Assembly (NCBI GenBank): GCA_958295685.1
Contig: OY282365.1
Coordinates: 62,001-126,000, forward strand
Source: an uncultured Dehalococcoidia bacterium
GTDB taxonomy: Bacteria; Chloroflexota; Dehalococcoidia; Lucifugimonadales; CATQGZ01
Direction: 5' to 3'
Length of the DNA stretch: 64,000 nt
How positions within the stretch are numbered: position 1 is the first letter of the stretch; each line of letters opens with the position of its first letter. A program made the translations under genes and the position numbers. Below, piece after piece: positions 8,468-17,501 of this stretch. The notes under the pieces were generated by a model. That model did no database searches, had not been told where the DNA came from, and worked only from the letters and a program-made list of their open reading frames with translations.

Positions 8468-9459
8468 TGGAGCGGCCGGTGGCTGAGATCACCATCAGAG
8501 AAGCTGTTGCCCGGGGGCTGCGCGAGGCTCTGGACAGGGACGACCGCGTCTTCCTGATGGGGGAGGACATAGGGCGGTACGAGGGCAGCTACGCGGTGAC
8601 TCGCGGGTTCCTGGCAGACTACGGCCCGGACCGGGTGCGGGACACGCCGATAGCGGAGTCTGTGATCGTCGGTTCGGCCATTGGGGCGGCGATGGGTGGG
8701 CTGAGGCCGGTGGTGGAGGTGATGACGATCAACTTCATGCTGCTGGCGATGGACCAGGTCGTCAACCACGCGGCCAAGCTGCGCTACATGTCTAACGGGC
8801 AGTTCTCGATTCCTCTGACGATCCGCACCGTGACCGGGGGAGGCGGACAGCTGGGCGCGACGCACTCGCAGAGCCTGGAGGGGTGGTTTGCGTCGGTTCC
8901 CGGCCTGAAGGTGGTCGCGCCATCGACGCCTTACGACGCCCTCGGCCTGTTGAGGTCTGCCGTGGCCGACGACAACCCCGTGATATACGCCGAGCACGCA
9001 CTGCTGTACGGGGTCAGGGGCGAGGTGCCGGACGACTGGTACGATGTCCCGATAGGTTCGGCTGCGGTGAGACGAGCGGGAAAAGACGTAACGATAGTCG
9101 CCTCCTCGCGGATGGCCCGCTTCGCCGAGGAGGCGGCCGCCGCTCTCATGGAAAAGAGCGGCCATGAAGCGGAGGTGATAGACCTTCGGACCCTGCGTCC
9201 CCTGGACACGGGCACGATCGTCGAGTCTGCCAGGAAGACCGGCCGGGTCGTGGTCGTGGACGAGGCGTGGCGCACCGGCGGATTTGCCGGCGAGATCGTG
9301 AGCACGGTTCAGGAGGAGGCGTTCGACGACCTGGACGGTCCGGTCGTCCGCGTGTCCGGGGCCAACCTTCCGGCGCCCTATTCCCGGAAGCTGGAGGCGG
9401 CCGTGTATCCGAGTCCTGAGCGCATATTGCAGGCTATCGAACGAAACTTCGGGTTATAG
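8464..9459 (+). CDS. pdhB: Pyruvate dehydrogenase-type E1 component, beta subunit
   Basis: 331 residues, matching separate E1 beta chains of alpha2beta2 E1. The N-terminus EITIREAVARGLREAL, GEDIGRYEGSYAVTRG, the substrate-channel segment GGGGQLGATHSQSLE and the C-terminal transketolase domain (TIVESARKTGRVVVVDEAWRT cut here into its key VVDEAWRTGGFAGE part) are all present. Two ATGs lie at the start (8464 and 8467); either gives coupling to E1 alpha. It is 13 bp before E2. Confidence 0.92.
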   Translation: MMERPVAEITIREAVARGLREALDRDDRVFLMGEDIGRYEGSYAVTRGFLADYGPDRVRDTPIAESVIVGSAIGAAMGGLRPVVEVMTINFMLLAMDQVVNHAAKLRYMSNGQFSIPLTIRTVTGGGGQLGATHSQSLEGWFASVPGLKVVAPSTPYDALGLLRSAVADDNPVIYAEHALLYGVRGEVPDDWYDVPIGSAAVRRAGKDVTIVASSRMARFAEEAAAALMEKSGHEAEVIDLRTLRPLDTGTIVESARKTGRVVVVDEAWRTGGFAGEIVSTVQEEAFDDLDGPVVRVSGANLPAPYSRKLEAAVYPSPERILQAIERNFGL

Positions 9460-9472
9460 GAGAGGTTTTGCG

Positions 9473-10885
9473 ATGAGCACTGAGCTTAACATGCCGCAGA
9501 TGGGGTACGACATGCAGGAGGGCACGGTCGTTCGGTGGCTGGTGTCCGAGGGCGATGAGGTGAGGGAGGGTGACCCCGTGGCGGAGGTGGAGACGGACAA
9601 GGCCGTGGTCGAGTTCGAGTCCTACGCGAGCGGGCTGTTGCACCGGATACTGGTTCCGGAGGGGACTACGGTGGCCGTAGGCGAGGCCATCGCAATAATC
9701 GCAGAAGAGGGAGAGGAGATTCCAGATATGGAAGACGTAACCGATCAGCCGGCGGGGATTGAAGAGACATCCGTGGAGGAGGAGCCTGCCGAGGAGGCGC
9801 CGGCGGCCGAGGAGGCCCCGGCCCCTGTCGAAGACGCGCCCGAGCCGCCTGCCCGCCTGGTCAGGGCCTCGCCGGTGGCGCGGAAGCTGGCCGAGGAGAG
9901 GGGCTTGGACCTCTCGGAGATCGTCGGCACGGGACCGGGAGGGCGTATTACGAGAGATGACGTGCTGGCTGCCCCCGACCCAGTCCCGGAGGAGGAGCCG
10001 GCGGCCCCTGAGCCGGAAGAACCGGAAGAAGAGGAGACCCTGATGGAGGAGGCCCCCGTGGAGGAGGCTCCGGATGAGGAGACTCCGGCAGAGGAGGCTT
10101 CGGATGAGGAAGCCCCGGATGAGGAGGAAGCCCCGGCAGAGGAAGAGGCTCCGGATGAGGAGTCGGATTCCGAACCGGTGGAGGCTCCTTCCGAGCCTGA
10201 CGAAGACCTGGTGCCGCTCACGCGGATGCGCCAGCAGATATCGAGAGTCACGGTCAGGAGCAAGCAGGAGAAGCCGCACTTCTACGTGTCGACCGACATC
10301 GACATGACGCGGGCAATGGACCTGCGGCGGTCCATCAACCGCGACCTGGAAGGCGATGGTGTCAAGATCACGGTAAACGACTTCATAATCAAGGCGTGCG
10401 TCAGGGCCCTCGCCAGATACCCGATGTTCAACGCATACCTGGAGGAGAACGGAGTACGCATCAACGAGACGATCAACGTGGGAGTGGCCATGGCGGATGA
10501 CGAGGGTCTGATCGTTCCGGCGATCATGGACTGTGGGGGCAAGTCGCTGAGAGAGATAGCGCTGGCGAGCAGGGACTTGGCGGCGCGCGCCAAGAGCGGC
10601 AGCCTGAATCCCAGGGAGTACACGGGCGGGACCTTTGCGATCAGCAACCTGGGCATGTTCGACGTCACAAGCTTCACGGCCATCATCCACCCGCCGCAGA
10701 CGGCGGTGCTGGCCGCGGGCACCGTGACCAAGCGCCCCGTCGTGAAGGACGATCAGATCGTGATAGCGGAGATGATGACGGCGACGCTGTCGGCTGACCA
10801 CAGGCTTGTGGACGGCGCCGACGGCGCGCAGTTCCTGATCGAGATCAAGGGGCAGCTGGAGAACCCGTTGAACATGGTGGTCTAG
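9473..10885 (+). CDS. pdhC: Dihydrolipoamide acyltransferase (E2) with an acidic linker
   Basis: 470 residues. E2 is the core of the complex and transfers acyl groups to CoA. Residues 1-80 form one lipoyl domain with the lipoyl Lys at about residue 43 (VETDKAVVEFES). Residues ~122-160 are the E3/E1-binding domain (ASPVARKLAEERGLDL...GTGPGGRI). A linker of about 75 residues is almost pure Glu/Asp/Ala/Pro in EEAPDEE-like repeats. The catalytic domain ends with SADHRLVDGADGAQF, carrying the His/Asp pair. The acidic linker is odd; most E2 linkers are Ala/Pro-rich. Confidence 0.92.
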   Translation: MSTELNMPQMGYDMQEGTVVRWLVSEGDEVREGDPVAEVETDKAVVEFESYASGLLHRILVPEGTTVAVGEAIAIIAEEGEEIPDMEDVTDQPAGIEETSVEEEPAEEAPAAEEAPAPVEDAPEPPARLVRASPVARKLAEERGLDLSEIVGTGPGGRITRDDVLAAPDPVPEEEPAAPEPEEPEEEETLMEEAPVEEAPDEETPAEEASDEEAPDEEEAPAEEEAPDEESDSEPVEAPSEPDEDLVPLTRMRQQISRVTVRSKQEKPHFYVSTDIDMTRAMDLRRSINRDLEGDGVKITVNDFIIKACVRALARYPMFNAYLEENGVRINETINVGVAMADDEGLIVPAIMDCGGKSLREIALASRDLAARAKSGSLNPREYTGGTFAISNLGMFDVTSFTAIIHPPQTAVLAAGTVTKRPVVKDDQIVIAEMMTATLSADHRLVDGADGAQFLIEIKGQLENPLNMVV

Positions 10886-10897
10886 GGAGCGAGACCT

Positions 10898-12073
10898 GTG
10901 AGATACGACCTGCTGATCAGGGGCGGGACGGTGGTGGACCCGTCCCAGGGGTTGCATGACGTCAGGGACGTCGGGTTGAGCGGAGGCAAGGTTACCGCGC
11001 TCGAAGACGCCATACCTGCGGACAGCGCGAAGGAAGTTCTGGACGCGGACGGCCTGATCGTCACGCCCGGCCTCATCGACCTGCACGTCCACGCCTACTG
11101 GGGGGTGTCGACCTACGGGATCGATCCCGACGTCAGCAACTTGTCAAAGGGAGTGACGACCGCTCTGGACGCGGGCTCGGCAGGGGCGCTGACGTTCGGC
11201 GGCTTTCGCAGGCACACTCTCGAACGCGCTCGGACGAGGCTGTTCGCCCTTCTGAACATCTCGGCTATGGGGATCGTGTCTTCTGAGATTGGGGAGCTGG
11301 AGGATTCGAGGTGGGCCGACGTGGGGCTGGCCGTGGAGGCAGGGGCGGCAAACCGCCGTTACGTCAAGGGGATCAAGGCGCGGCTGGGCCGCCACATTCT
11401 GGGAGAAAGCAGCGACATTGAGATGCTGAAGCGGGCTGTCGGGGCAGCCGAAGGGTTCGGCGGATTCGTGATGATTCACGTCGGGAACAGCCCTTCGCCG
11501 CTCCCGAAGCTGATGAGTATGCTGAGGCCCGGCGACGTGGTGACGCACTCCTTTCACGGCTTTGGAGATGGCGTTCTCGAAGATTCGGGCGCGGTGGTGG
11601 AGGGGATGAAGGAGGCTCAGGGCAGGGGCGTGGTGATCGATCTCGGTCACGGCGGCGGGGGGTTCTCCTTCAGGTCGGCGGAGAAGGCGCTTGCGAACGG
11701 CGTCCTGCCGGACACGATCAGCACCGACATCCACAACGTCAGCATAGAGGGGCCGGTGTACGACTTCGCGTCCACCCTCACCAAGCTCATGCATCTGGGC
11801 ATGACGCTGGACGAGGTCGTGAGGCGTTCCACGGAGATACCGGCGCGCGTGCTCGGTCTGGAAGGCGCGCTCGGCACCCTGAGAGTGGGCGCGGAGGGAG
11901 ACGTTACGGTCATGCGGGAGGAGGAAGGGCGGTTCGGGCTGGTGGACCGGCTCAGCACGGCGACCATGATGGGGTCGATGGCGTGGGAGCCTGGAGTCTG
12001 GGTCGAGGCGTCCCGTCGGCTCGTACACGTTCACACCGTCAAAGGCGGCGCGGTCTACAGACCCTGGCTCTGA
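10898..12073 (+). CDS. Amidohydrolase/deacetylase family metallohydrolase
   Basis: 391 residues with the amidohydrolase TIM-barrel pattern: DLLIRGGTVVDPSQG at the N-terminus, GLIDLHVHAYWG for the HxH metal site, an apparent Lys ligand in KGIKARLG, a His in VMIHVGNSP, HSFHGF, and the final metal Asp in ISTDIHN. The C-terminal small beta domain has ARVLGLEGALGTLRVGAEGDV. This is the dihydroorotase/deacetylase branch whose substrates are N-acyl or cyclic amides. GTG 10898 start. It follows E2 by 12 bp, so it is likely part of the same operon. Confidence 0.8.
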   Translation: MRYDLLIRGGTVVDPSQGLHDVRDVGLSGGKVTALEDAIPADSAKEVLDADGLIVTPGLIDLHVHAYWGVSTYGIDPDVSNLSKGVTTALDAGSAGALTFGGFRRHTLERARTRLFALLNISAMGIVSSEIGELEDSRWADVGLAVEAGAANRRYVKGIKARLGRHILGESSDIEMLKRAVGAAEGFGGFVMIHVGNSPSPLPKLMSMLRPGDVVTHSFHGFGDGVLEDSGAVVEGMKEAQGRGVVIDLGHGGGGFSFRSAEKALANGVLPDTISTDIHNVSIEGPVYDFASTLTKLMHLGMTLDEVVRRSTEIPARVLGLEGALGTLRVGAEGDVTVMREEEGRFGLVDRLSTATMMGSMAWEPGVWVEASRRLVHVHTVKGGAVYRPWL

Positions 12074-12124
12074 TAGGGCCTGCCAACGCTTGGAGAAACC
12101 CGACGGAAACAAGGGAGGAGCCCC

Positions 12125-13759
12125 ATGCAGGGTGTCAGCGCCGTAGCCGAAGTGCTGAAACGTGAGGGCGTGGAGTATCTCTTCGCCTTCCCTGCGCAGC
12201 CCCTGATAGAGGAGTGCGCCAGGATAGGCATCGAACCCATCCTCTGCAGACAGGAGCGGGTTGGGATGGGTATCGCGGACGGATTCAGCCGCACGACCAA
12301 CGGCAGGCGGCTGGGCGTGTTCGCCATGCAACAGGGCCCGGGGGCCGAGAACGCCTATCCGGGCGCGGCGCAGGCGTTCGGGGACAACGTTCCGATACTG
12401 CTCCTGCCGGGGGGCGTTGCGACGGACAGGGCCCACGTCAGCCCCGAGTACGACTCGGTGGAGAGCTACCGCACCGTCATCAAGTACGGGGCGCGGGTCA
12501 ATCGCATTGAGCGCGTGCCCGAGTTGATGCGAATGGCCTTCTACCAGCTGCGCACGGGCAAGGGCAGCCCCGTGCTGGTGGAGGTGCCGCAGGATATGTG
12601 GACCGCGGAGTACGGCCCAAATCTCGACTACACCAGCGTCGCGGGCAACAGGACGGCCCCGGACCCCGGGGACGTGGAGGCGATTGCGCTGGCGCTGCTC
12701 GACGCCGAGTCGCCGATGATTCATGCCGGTCAGGGCGTGATGTACGCGGAGGCGACGGACGAGCTGATCGAGCTGGCCGAGCTGCTGGAGACCCCGGTGC
12801 TAACGACGATGGTCGGCAAGAGCGGCTTTCCCGAGAACCATCCGCTGTCGCTGGGCGCGGCGATGCGGTCGGGCCAGAAGGGGGCATTCCACTTCCTGAA
12901 GAAGGCGGACGTGATCTTCGGGATCGGGTGCAGCTTTACGCGGACCGGGTTCGGCCCCCAGATACCGGACGGCAAGACGATACTACACTCGACCAACGAC
13001 CCGTCCGACGTGAACAAGGATCAGATAGCGGCGTATTCGGCGGTCGGCGACGCCAAGCTGACGCTGCGGGCACTCATAGACGAGGTCAGGAGTCGGACGA
13101 ACGGCGTCGGCAGGAGGAGCGGCGGGGTGGCTGATGAGGTCGCCGCCGTCAAGAAGGAGTGGCTCGACGACTGGATGCCTCAGCTGACCTCCAACGAGGT
13201 TCCGATCAACCAGTACCGCGTGATCTGGGACATGATGAGGACGGTCGACCAAGCGAACACCATCATCACCCACGACTCGGGCAGCCCCAGAGAGCAGCTT
13301 GTGCCGTTCTGGGAGTGTGTCGCCCCACGCACCTACATGGGCTGGGGGAAGTCGACTCAGCTCGGCTACGGTCTGGGCATCATCATGGGCGCGAAGCTGG
13401 CCGAGCCTAACAAGCTCTGCGTCAACGTGATGGGCGACGCCGCCATCGGGATGGTGGGCATGGACATCGAGACGGCCGCCAGGAACAGGCTGGGAATACT
13501 GACGGTCGTGTTCAACAACGGCGCGATGGCTATCGAGCGCGGCTCCATGCCCGAGGCGGCTGAGAGACACCTATACCTGGGCGGAGACTACAGTGGCCTC
13601 GCCAGGTCGCTCGGGGCGTGGGCGGAGCGGGTCGAGCATCCATCCGACTTCATACCGGTGTTCGAGAAGGCGGCCGAGGTGACCGGGACGGGTCAGCCCG
13701 CCCTGATCGAGGTTATCGTCAAGGAAGGGTACGACTTCTCCAGGTACCCCGTCTCGTAG
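12125..13759 (+). CDS. Thiamine diphosphate-dependent enzyme, acetolactate synthase-like
   Basis: 544 residues in three domains. The N-terminal PYR domain has the catalytic Glu in CRQERVGMGIADGFSR and the QGPGAENAYPG loop; the middle domain carries SPMIHAGQGVMYAEATDEL; the C-terminal PP domain has GDAAIGMVGMDIETA ending in VFNN, the Mg/ThDP motif. The family covers acetolactate synthase, benzoylformate and sulfopyruvate decarboxylases. No small regulatory subunit gene is adjacent, which argues against a true biosynthetic acetolactate synthase. ATG 12125 has GGGAGG upstream. Confidence 0.82.
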   Translation: MQGVSAVAEVLKREGVEYLFAFPAQPLIEECARIGIEPILCRQERVGMGIADGFSRTTNGRRLGVFAMQQGPGAENAYPGAAQAFGDNVPILLLPGGVATDRAHVSPEYDSVESYRTVIKYGARVNRIERVPELMRMAFYQLRTGKGSPVLVEVPQDMWTAEYGPNLDYTSVAGNRTAPDPGDVEAIALALLDAESPMIHAGQGVMYAEATDELIELAELLETPVLTTMVGKSGFPENHPLSLGAAMRSGQKGAFHFLKKADVIFGIGCSFTRTGFGPQIPDGKTILHSTNDPSDVNKDQIAAYSAVGDAKLTLRALIDEVRSRTNGVGRRSGGVADEVAAVKKEWLDDWMPQLTSNEVPINQYRVIWDMMRTVDQANTIITHDSGSPREQLVPFWECVAPRTYMGWGKSTQLGYGLGIIMGAKLAEPNKLCVNVMGDAAIGMVGMDIETAARNRLGILTVVFNNGAMAIERGSMPEAAERHLYLGGDYSGLARSLGAWAERVEHPSDFIPVFEKAAEVTGTGQPALIEVIVKEGYDFSRYPVS

Positions 13760-13779
13760 CGCCGGTTGGGAGTCTTCCT

Positions 13780-14337
13780 TCAGGAGCCGCCCAGCCGTGC
13801 GGCGCCTGCGGTCAGTTCGTTCAGCCACCTGTCGAGGGTGGCGTCGTCGATCGCGCCCACCCATCGCTTCCGTACCACGCCGTCCGAGTCGATGAAGAAG
13901 GTGACGGGCAGGCCGATCACGCCGTAGTCGATGGTGATTCTGCCGTCGGCATCGATGCCGTTGGGGTACGTGATGTCGTACATGCCGAGGTATATCCGGG
14001 CTTCGGCCTCGGAGTCCTGTATGTTGACGCCGACGAACAGTATGCGGCCGTCGTAGTCTCGCCAGGTTCTCTCCAGCAGGGCGGCCTCCTCGTGGCAGGG
14101 GGCGCACCACGAGGCCCAGAAGTTGACCAGGACGGGTTTCCCCGCGCTGCCGGGCGCGTCGAGCCAGCCCCCGTCCATCAGCTCCATCGAGATCGGAGGG
14201 GCCGGCTTGCCCACTATGGCCTCGCCGCTGCGGCCGGTGACCTGTTCTCTGTTCAATACGCCCCATGCCATCAGGCCGAGGAGGGCGGCGATGAGGATGC
14301 CCGCAACGGCGCCTGCGGTCTTCGTTCTCCGGGTCAA
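13780..14337 (-). CDS. TlpA/ResA-like membrane-anchored thioredoxin
   Basis: About 185 residues. A basic N-terminus and one membrane segment (residues ~8-28, AGILIAALLGLMAWGV) are followed by a periplasm-facing thioredoxin fold with FWASWCAPCHEE (CxxC) and cis-Pro in GLPVTFFIDSDG. TlpA/ResA proteins reduce disulfides outside the membrane, often in cytochrome c maturation. The best start is TTG at 14337, which overlaps the DUF72 stop as TTGA; it lacks a strong ribosome site, so coupling is likely. Confidence 0.8.
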   Translation of the reverse strand: MTRRTKTAGAVAGILIAALLGLMAWGVLNREQVTGRSGEAIVGKPAPPISMELMDGGWLDAPGSAGKPVLVNFWASWCAPCHEEAALLERTWRDYDGRILFVGVNIQDSEAEARIYLGMYDITYPNGIDADGRITIDYGVIGLPVTFFIDSDGVVRKRWVGAIDDATLDRWLNELTAGAARLGGS

Positions 14338-15053
14338 GCCGCTGTCCGACCTGGCAGGCCGAGGGTGTCCATCATGGTCTGTGCGAACTGGGCGCCGAGG
14401 CCCTTGTCTTCGTGTTTGAAGTAGACGAATACGTCGTCTAGTCGAGAGTGGGCGTCGGCGACGGTTTGGCTCCAGCGCTCTATGTCCGCGCGGTCGTACC
14501 CCTCGTCCCGGAGTCTGAAGTATGAGTATCCGGCGGTGAGTTCGACCGGGGTGGTCATCTTCCCGCTGTCGGCGACGCAGAGGGCGGCGCCGCGGCGTCT
14601 CAGGGCTTCGAATACGTCGTCGGAGTGCCAGGATGAGCTTCTGAACTCGAACGCGGCTCTCGCGCCCTGGGGTATGAGGCGCAGGAATTCTTCGAGGACG
14701 TCGACGTCCTTCTTGAAGTACGGCGGGAGTTGGAAGAGCAGGACGCCGAGCTTCGCGCCGAGTCCGGCGGCGCGTGAGCAGAGCGTCTGCATGAGCGATT
14801 CGCAGTCGGCGAGCCTGGCGTCGTGTGTGATCCGCCTGTGGGCTTTGAGGGTGAAGGCGAACGGCTCTGGCGTGGCATCGGCCCATCCGGCGATTGCCTT
14901 CTCGGTCGGCATCCGCCTGAAGGTGTAGTTGATCTCGACGGTCTGGAAGCGGGAGGCGTAGTAGGGCAGCATCCTGGACGTCGGCATGTCGTCCGGGTAG
15001 AAGCTGCCCTTCCACTCAGGGTACTGGTAGCCGGAGGTGCCTATCCAGATCAT
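14334..15053 (-). CDS. DUF72 family protein (YecE-like TIM barrel)
   Basis: 239 residues starting MIWIGTSGYQYPEWKGSFYP, the hallmark DUF72 N-terminus; FQTVEINYTFRRMP and FEFRSSSW follow in the expected order, and the C-terminus has VYFKHEDKG. The family is widespread, TIM-barrel shaped and biochemically uncharacterised. It overlaps the YdeI-like gene upstream and the thioredoxin gene downstream by 4 bp each, so the three form a tight operon. Confidence 0.9.
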   Translation of the reverse strand: MIWIGTSGYQYPEWKGSFYPDDMPTSRMLPYYASRFQTVEINYTFRRMPTEKAIAGWADATPEPFAFTLKAHRRITHDARLADCESLMQTLCSRAAGLGAKLGVLLFQLPPYFKKDVDVLEEFLRLIPQGARAAFEFRSSSWHSDDVFEALRRRGAALCVADSGKMTTPVELTAGYSYFRLRDEGYDRADIERWSQTVADAHSRLDDVFVYFKHEDKGLGAQFAQTMMDTLGLPGRTAA

Positions 15054-15688
15054 GGGGATGGGCCTCTGTCCCGTCCGGCGGGATGATTGGCCATGCGGTT
15101 CTCTGCGGCGAGCCGGACCAGCTTCTCGATTCTGGCAGCGCGGGTTTCCGGCTTCCTGGCGGACTTTATCCACCAGAGCAGGTTCTTCTTCGACGAGCCG
15201 GGGAAGGCCTGGAAGAAGGCTTGGGCCGTGGGGTTTCGGGCCAGTGCGGAGGCCAGGTCCGCAGGGGTTGCCAGGTCCTCGATCTCGTCGTAGACCGTCC
15301 ATGACCCGTTGGCCTTAGCCGCTTCGACGAGGCTGAGGCCGGCGGGGGTCATGAGGCCTTCCTCGATCAGCCGCGCTATCTTCTGCTTGTTGACGCGCGA
15401 CCAGGCGCTCTTTGGGTTTCGCGGGGTGAAGCGCAGCATCGAGCGGTGTTCGTCGAGTCTGTTGGTTCTGGAGTCGATCCATCCGAAGCACAGCGCCTCG
15501 TCTACGGTCTCCGAGTAGGGTATGGAGGGTTTTTGGGCGGCCTTCTTCCATGAGACGAGCCAGACGCCGTCCGAGTTCCGGTGGTTTTGCTCCAGCCACG
15601 CCCGCCACTGGGGGCGGGTTTCCAGGTGGAGCAGGGGCCGGCCGTCCTGGGGATGGACGGCGGCTTCGGGGTTAGTGGTGGTGGTCAT
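15050..15688 (-). CDS. YdeI/OmpD-associated family protein
   Basis: 212 residues. The core SDGVWLVSWKKAAQKPSI, SETVDEALCFGWIDSRTN and FTPRNPKSAWSRVNKQK motifs define the YdeI/OmpD-associated family, whose Escherichia coli member is linked to peptide resistance but has no known enzyme activity. The C-terminal part (FFQAFPGSSKKNLLWWI...SARKPETRAARIEKLV) is the usual second half. First gene of a three-gene overlapping operon. It begins 34 bp from the tRNA 3' end. Confidence 0.88.
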   Translation of the reverse strand: MTTTTNPEAAVHPQDGRPLLHLETRPQWRAWLEQNHRNSDGVWLVSWKKAAQKPSIPYSETVDEALCFGWIDSRTNRLDEHRSMLRFTPRNPKSAWSRVNKQKIARLIEEGLMTPAGLSLVEAAKANGSWTVYDEIEDLATPADLASALARNPTAQAFFQAFPGSSKKNLLWWIKSARKPETRAARIEKLVRLAAENRMANHPAGRDRGPSP

Positions 15689-15721
15689 CTGAGGAGCCTG
15701 CCGGGTTCATGGAGAGTCTGG

Positions 15722-15793
15722 AGCGGGAGACGGGACTCGAACCCGCGACATCCTGCTTGGAAGGCAGGAACTCTACCACTGAGTTACTCCCGC
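15722..15793 (-). tRNA. tRNA-Gly(UCC)
   Basis: A 72-nt cloverleaf on the minus strand. The acceptor stem is GCGGGAG/CTCCCGC, the D arm has AGTGGTAGAG, the anticodon stem-loop is CTGCCTTCCAAGCAG with anticodon TCC, and the T arm is GCGGGTTCGAGTCCCGT. The 3' CCA is not encoded. Confidence 0.96.
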
Positions 15794-15884
15794 TCTGCCT
15801 CTCAAGGATACGGCGGCCCATACGCTCAGTCAACTTGGGCGCCGACTCGTCGGCTGGTGTCCCCACCCGCCCGCCCATTTAGAA

Positions 15885-16060
15885 ACTGGGGGCAGAGTCC
15901 CCAGACCCCCTGCCAGAGGGGAGGATGTGGGGAGTGGAGAGTGGAGAGTGGGGAGTGGAGAGTGACCCCAGACCTCCCTGCCGGAGGGGTGAACCGTGCA
16001 CGGCCGCCATCGTTGTCGCGGTGATCAGCCCAGACCCCCTGCCGGAGGGGGAGAACCTCT
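15885..16060. repeat. REP-like palindromes mixed with GTGGAGA minisatellite
   Basis: Three units of the type CAGACCCCCTGCCRGAGGGG(GAGAACC) lie near 15900, 15963 and 16022; each can form a short stem CCCCCT/AGGGGG over GCCGG. Between the first two there is a short GTGGAGAGTGGGGA minisatellite (15929-15965). No gene is visible in this 330-bp gap between the tRNA and the hydrolase. Confidence 0.7.
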
Positions 16061-16126
16061 CTGGATTCCCTATTGGACATCATGGAATCTGAGGGTTTTC
16101 CGGGCTTGTCGAGCCGGTCGGCCGGT

Positions 16127-17125
16127 TCAGTCGGGGGTTGGCTTCAGGCGTTCCTCGAACCATTCCGCCACCCAGTGGAAGTATTCGAGCCGGTAGGTGT
16201 GAATCCCAGGGGGGCGGTGAACCAGGAAGCGGTCGGGGCGCGCGGCGGATTCGTAGACGGGCGCGACGACGCGGATCAGCTCGTCCACGCCTTCTCTGGG
16301 CATGTCGTCGTCCTCGGTCGGGGCGACCATCATGAAGGGCCGTGGGGCGATGCATGCCGCAACCACCTCCGGCTGGTCGAAGTAGCGGAGCATATGGGGG
16401 ATGAAGATGGCGGAGCTGTGGCGCTCGATCTGCCCTCTGTGGATCATCTGCTCCATCGTGCCGAGGACGCCGCAGACCACGGCGGACGCGCGTATCCAGG
16501 GGGCCATCGACATTGCCAGCCAGGATGCGAGGCCGCCCAGGGACATGCCGGTCAGCCCGATCCTGGCCGGGTCCACGCCGTCGACGGCGGCCAGTACCAG
16601 GGAGGCCCTCACGGCCTCGTCGGCCAACATGCCCAGCTGCGGCCTTGCGTAGGGGGCGAGCAGCTTCGTCTCCTCCTCCCAGTCGTCCCGAGTTCCCCGC
16701 CTGACCACCGTGCCCTTGGGGGAGAAGGCCAGGACTGCGTATCCCTTCTTTGCGAGGGCGCGGCCCCAGCCGAGCAGCGGCCCGCGCTCCGGCGTTGGCC
16801 GGTACATGCGCTGGTGGAGCACCTCCTCGGCCGAGCTGCCCGTGCCCGGCATGGCGACGACGCCCGGGAGGGGCCCGCTGGTCCCGGCCGGCCTCACCAG
16901 CGTGGCCCTCACCGTCTCGCCCACGTAGCTGGCGAAGGTGAGGCCGGTGAACAGGAGGCCGTCCTCCCCGCGCGGCTCGTCGACGTCGAACTCGACCGAC
17001 GCCGGTATCTCGTCGATGCCCAGCAGCTCCTGGAACTTTGCGCGGACCTGGCTTCTCGGCACCTCGACCGGAAAGGACGGACGGATGTGTCTGGGTATCA
17101 TGTCGGTCATCTTGCGGCTCGCCAT
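16127..17125 (-). CDS. Alpha/beta hydrolase of the dienelactone hydrolase/acetyl-xylan esterase group
   Basis: 332 residues from ATG 17125 (17110 is an equally possible start). The nucleophile elbow is GLTGMSLGGL. VAMPGTGSSAEEV precedes it as the oxyanion region, APRPFMMVAPTEDDD provides the acid loop and GIHTYRLEYFHWV the C-terminal His region. Such enzymes cleave esters or lactones. The frame continues upstream into iteron cassette 2, but codons before 17125 are cassette sequence, not enzyme. No strong ribosome site is visible. Confidence 0.78.
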   Translation of the reverse strand: MASRKMTDMIPRHIRPSFPVEVPRSQVRAKFQELLGIDEIPASVEFDVDEPRGEDGLLFTGLTFASYVGETVRATLVRPAGTSGPLPGVVAMPGTGSSAEEVLHQRMYRPTPERGPLLGWGRALAKKGYAVLAFSPKGTVVRRGTRDDWEEETKLLAPYARPQLGMLADEAVRASLVLAAVDGVDPARIGLTGMSLGGLASWLAMSMAPWIRASAVVCGVLGTMEQMIHRGQIERHSSAIFIPHMLRYFDQPEVVAACIAPRPFMMVAPTEDDDMPREGVDELIRVVAPVYESAARPDRFLVHRPPGIHTYRLEYFHWVAEWFEERLKPTPD

Positions 17126-17212
17126 GCGTCGGCAGTCCGGAGGGTGCCGCACAACGACCCCGGCGTGGGGGCCCGGCCCGGGGCAATCGCACCTGAGCGC
17201 CTCGATCTTGGG

Positions 17213-17480
17213 CTTTTCGGCGAAAACTGTCCCAAACTGTTCCATTTTGTCCCATCTCGTAGCTGAGGGTTCGATTTCGTGGAACAAATGTGGGGCACTT
17301 GTGGAACAGGTCTGGAACAGGTCCGGGGCAGGTCTGGGACAGTTTTGGGACAGGTCTCCGGGGTTGCGAGGCTGACTGCTGCTGGGTTGGCTGCTTCCAT
17401 GAGGTAAGTATAGGACAGAGGTTCGTCGTTGTCAAGGGGAGATTGTCTGAATCAGGATTCTCAGGATTAGCAGGATGGGC
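17213..17480 (-). repeat. Iteron cassette copy 2
   Basis: Read on the minus strand: 9-bp-period block (17480-17444), promoter (17435-17407), leader frame starting MEAANPAAVS, about seven 11-bp units of the CTGTTCCACAA / CTGCCCCGGAC type (17355-17279), core CAGCTACGAGATG (17263-17251) and inverted units TGTCCCAT, CTGTTCCAT, CTGTCCCAA (17254-17222). The post-core peptide begins MGQNGTVWDSFRRKA and is then lost. The alpha/beta hydrolase gene follows directly downstream, so the cassette promoter may drive it. Confidence 0.8.
17407..17435 (-). promoter_or_regulatory. Cassette 2 promoter
   Basis: TTGACA (17435-17430) and TATACT (17412-17407) with a 17-bp spacer containing CGAAC and CTGT, as in the other cassettes. 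Confidence 0.75.
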
Positions 17481-17501
17481 GCGGGCGATTCACGAGTGTG
17501 G

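Noticed and set aside
9745..10263. Ser-rich antisense frame inside the E2 gene
   Set aside because: It is the complement of the GAG/GAA-rich acidic linker; the sense frame has complete E2 domains.
15722..15793. tRNA gene as an integration site
   Set aside because: No integrase and no repeat of the tRNA 3' end were seen nearby.
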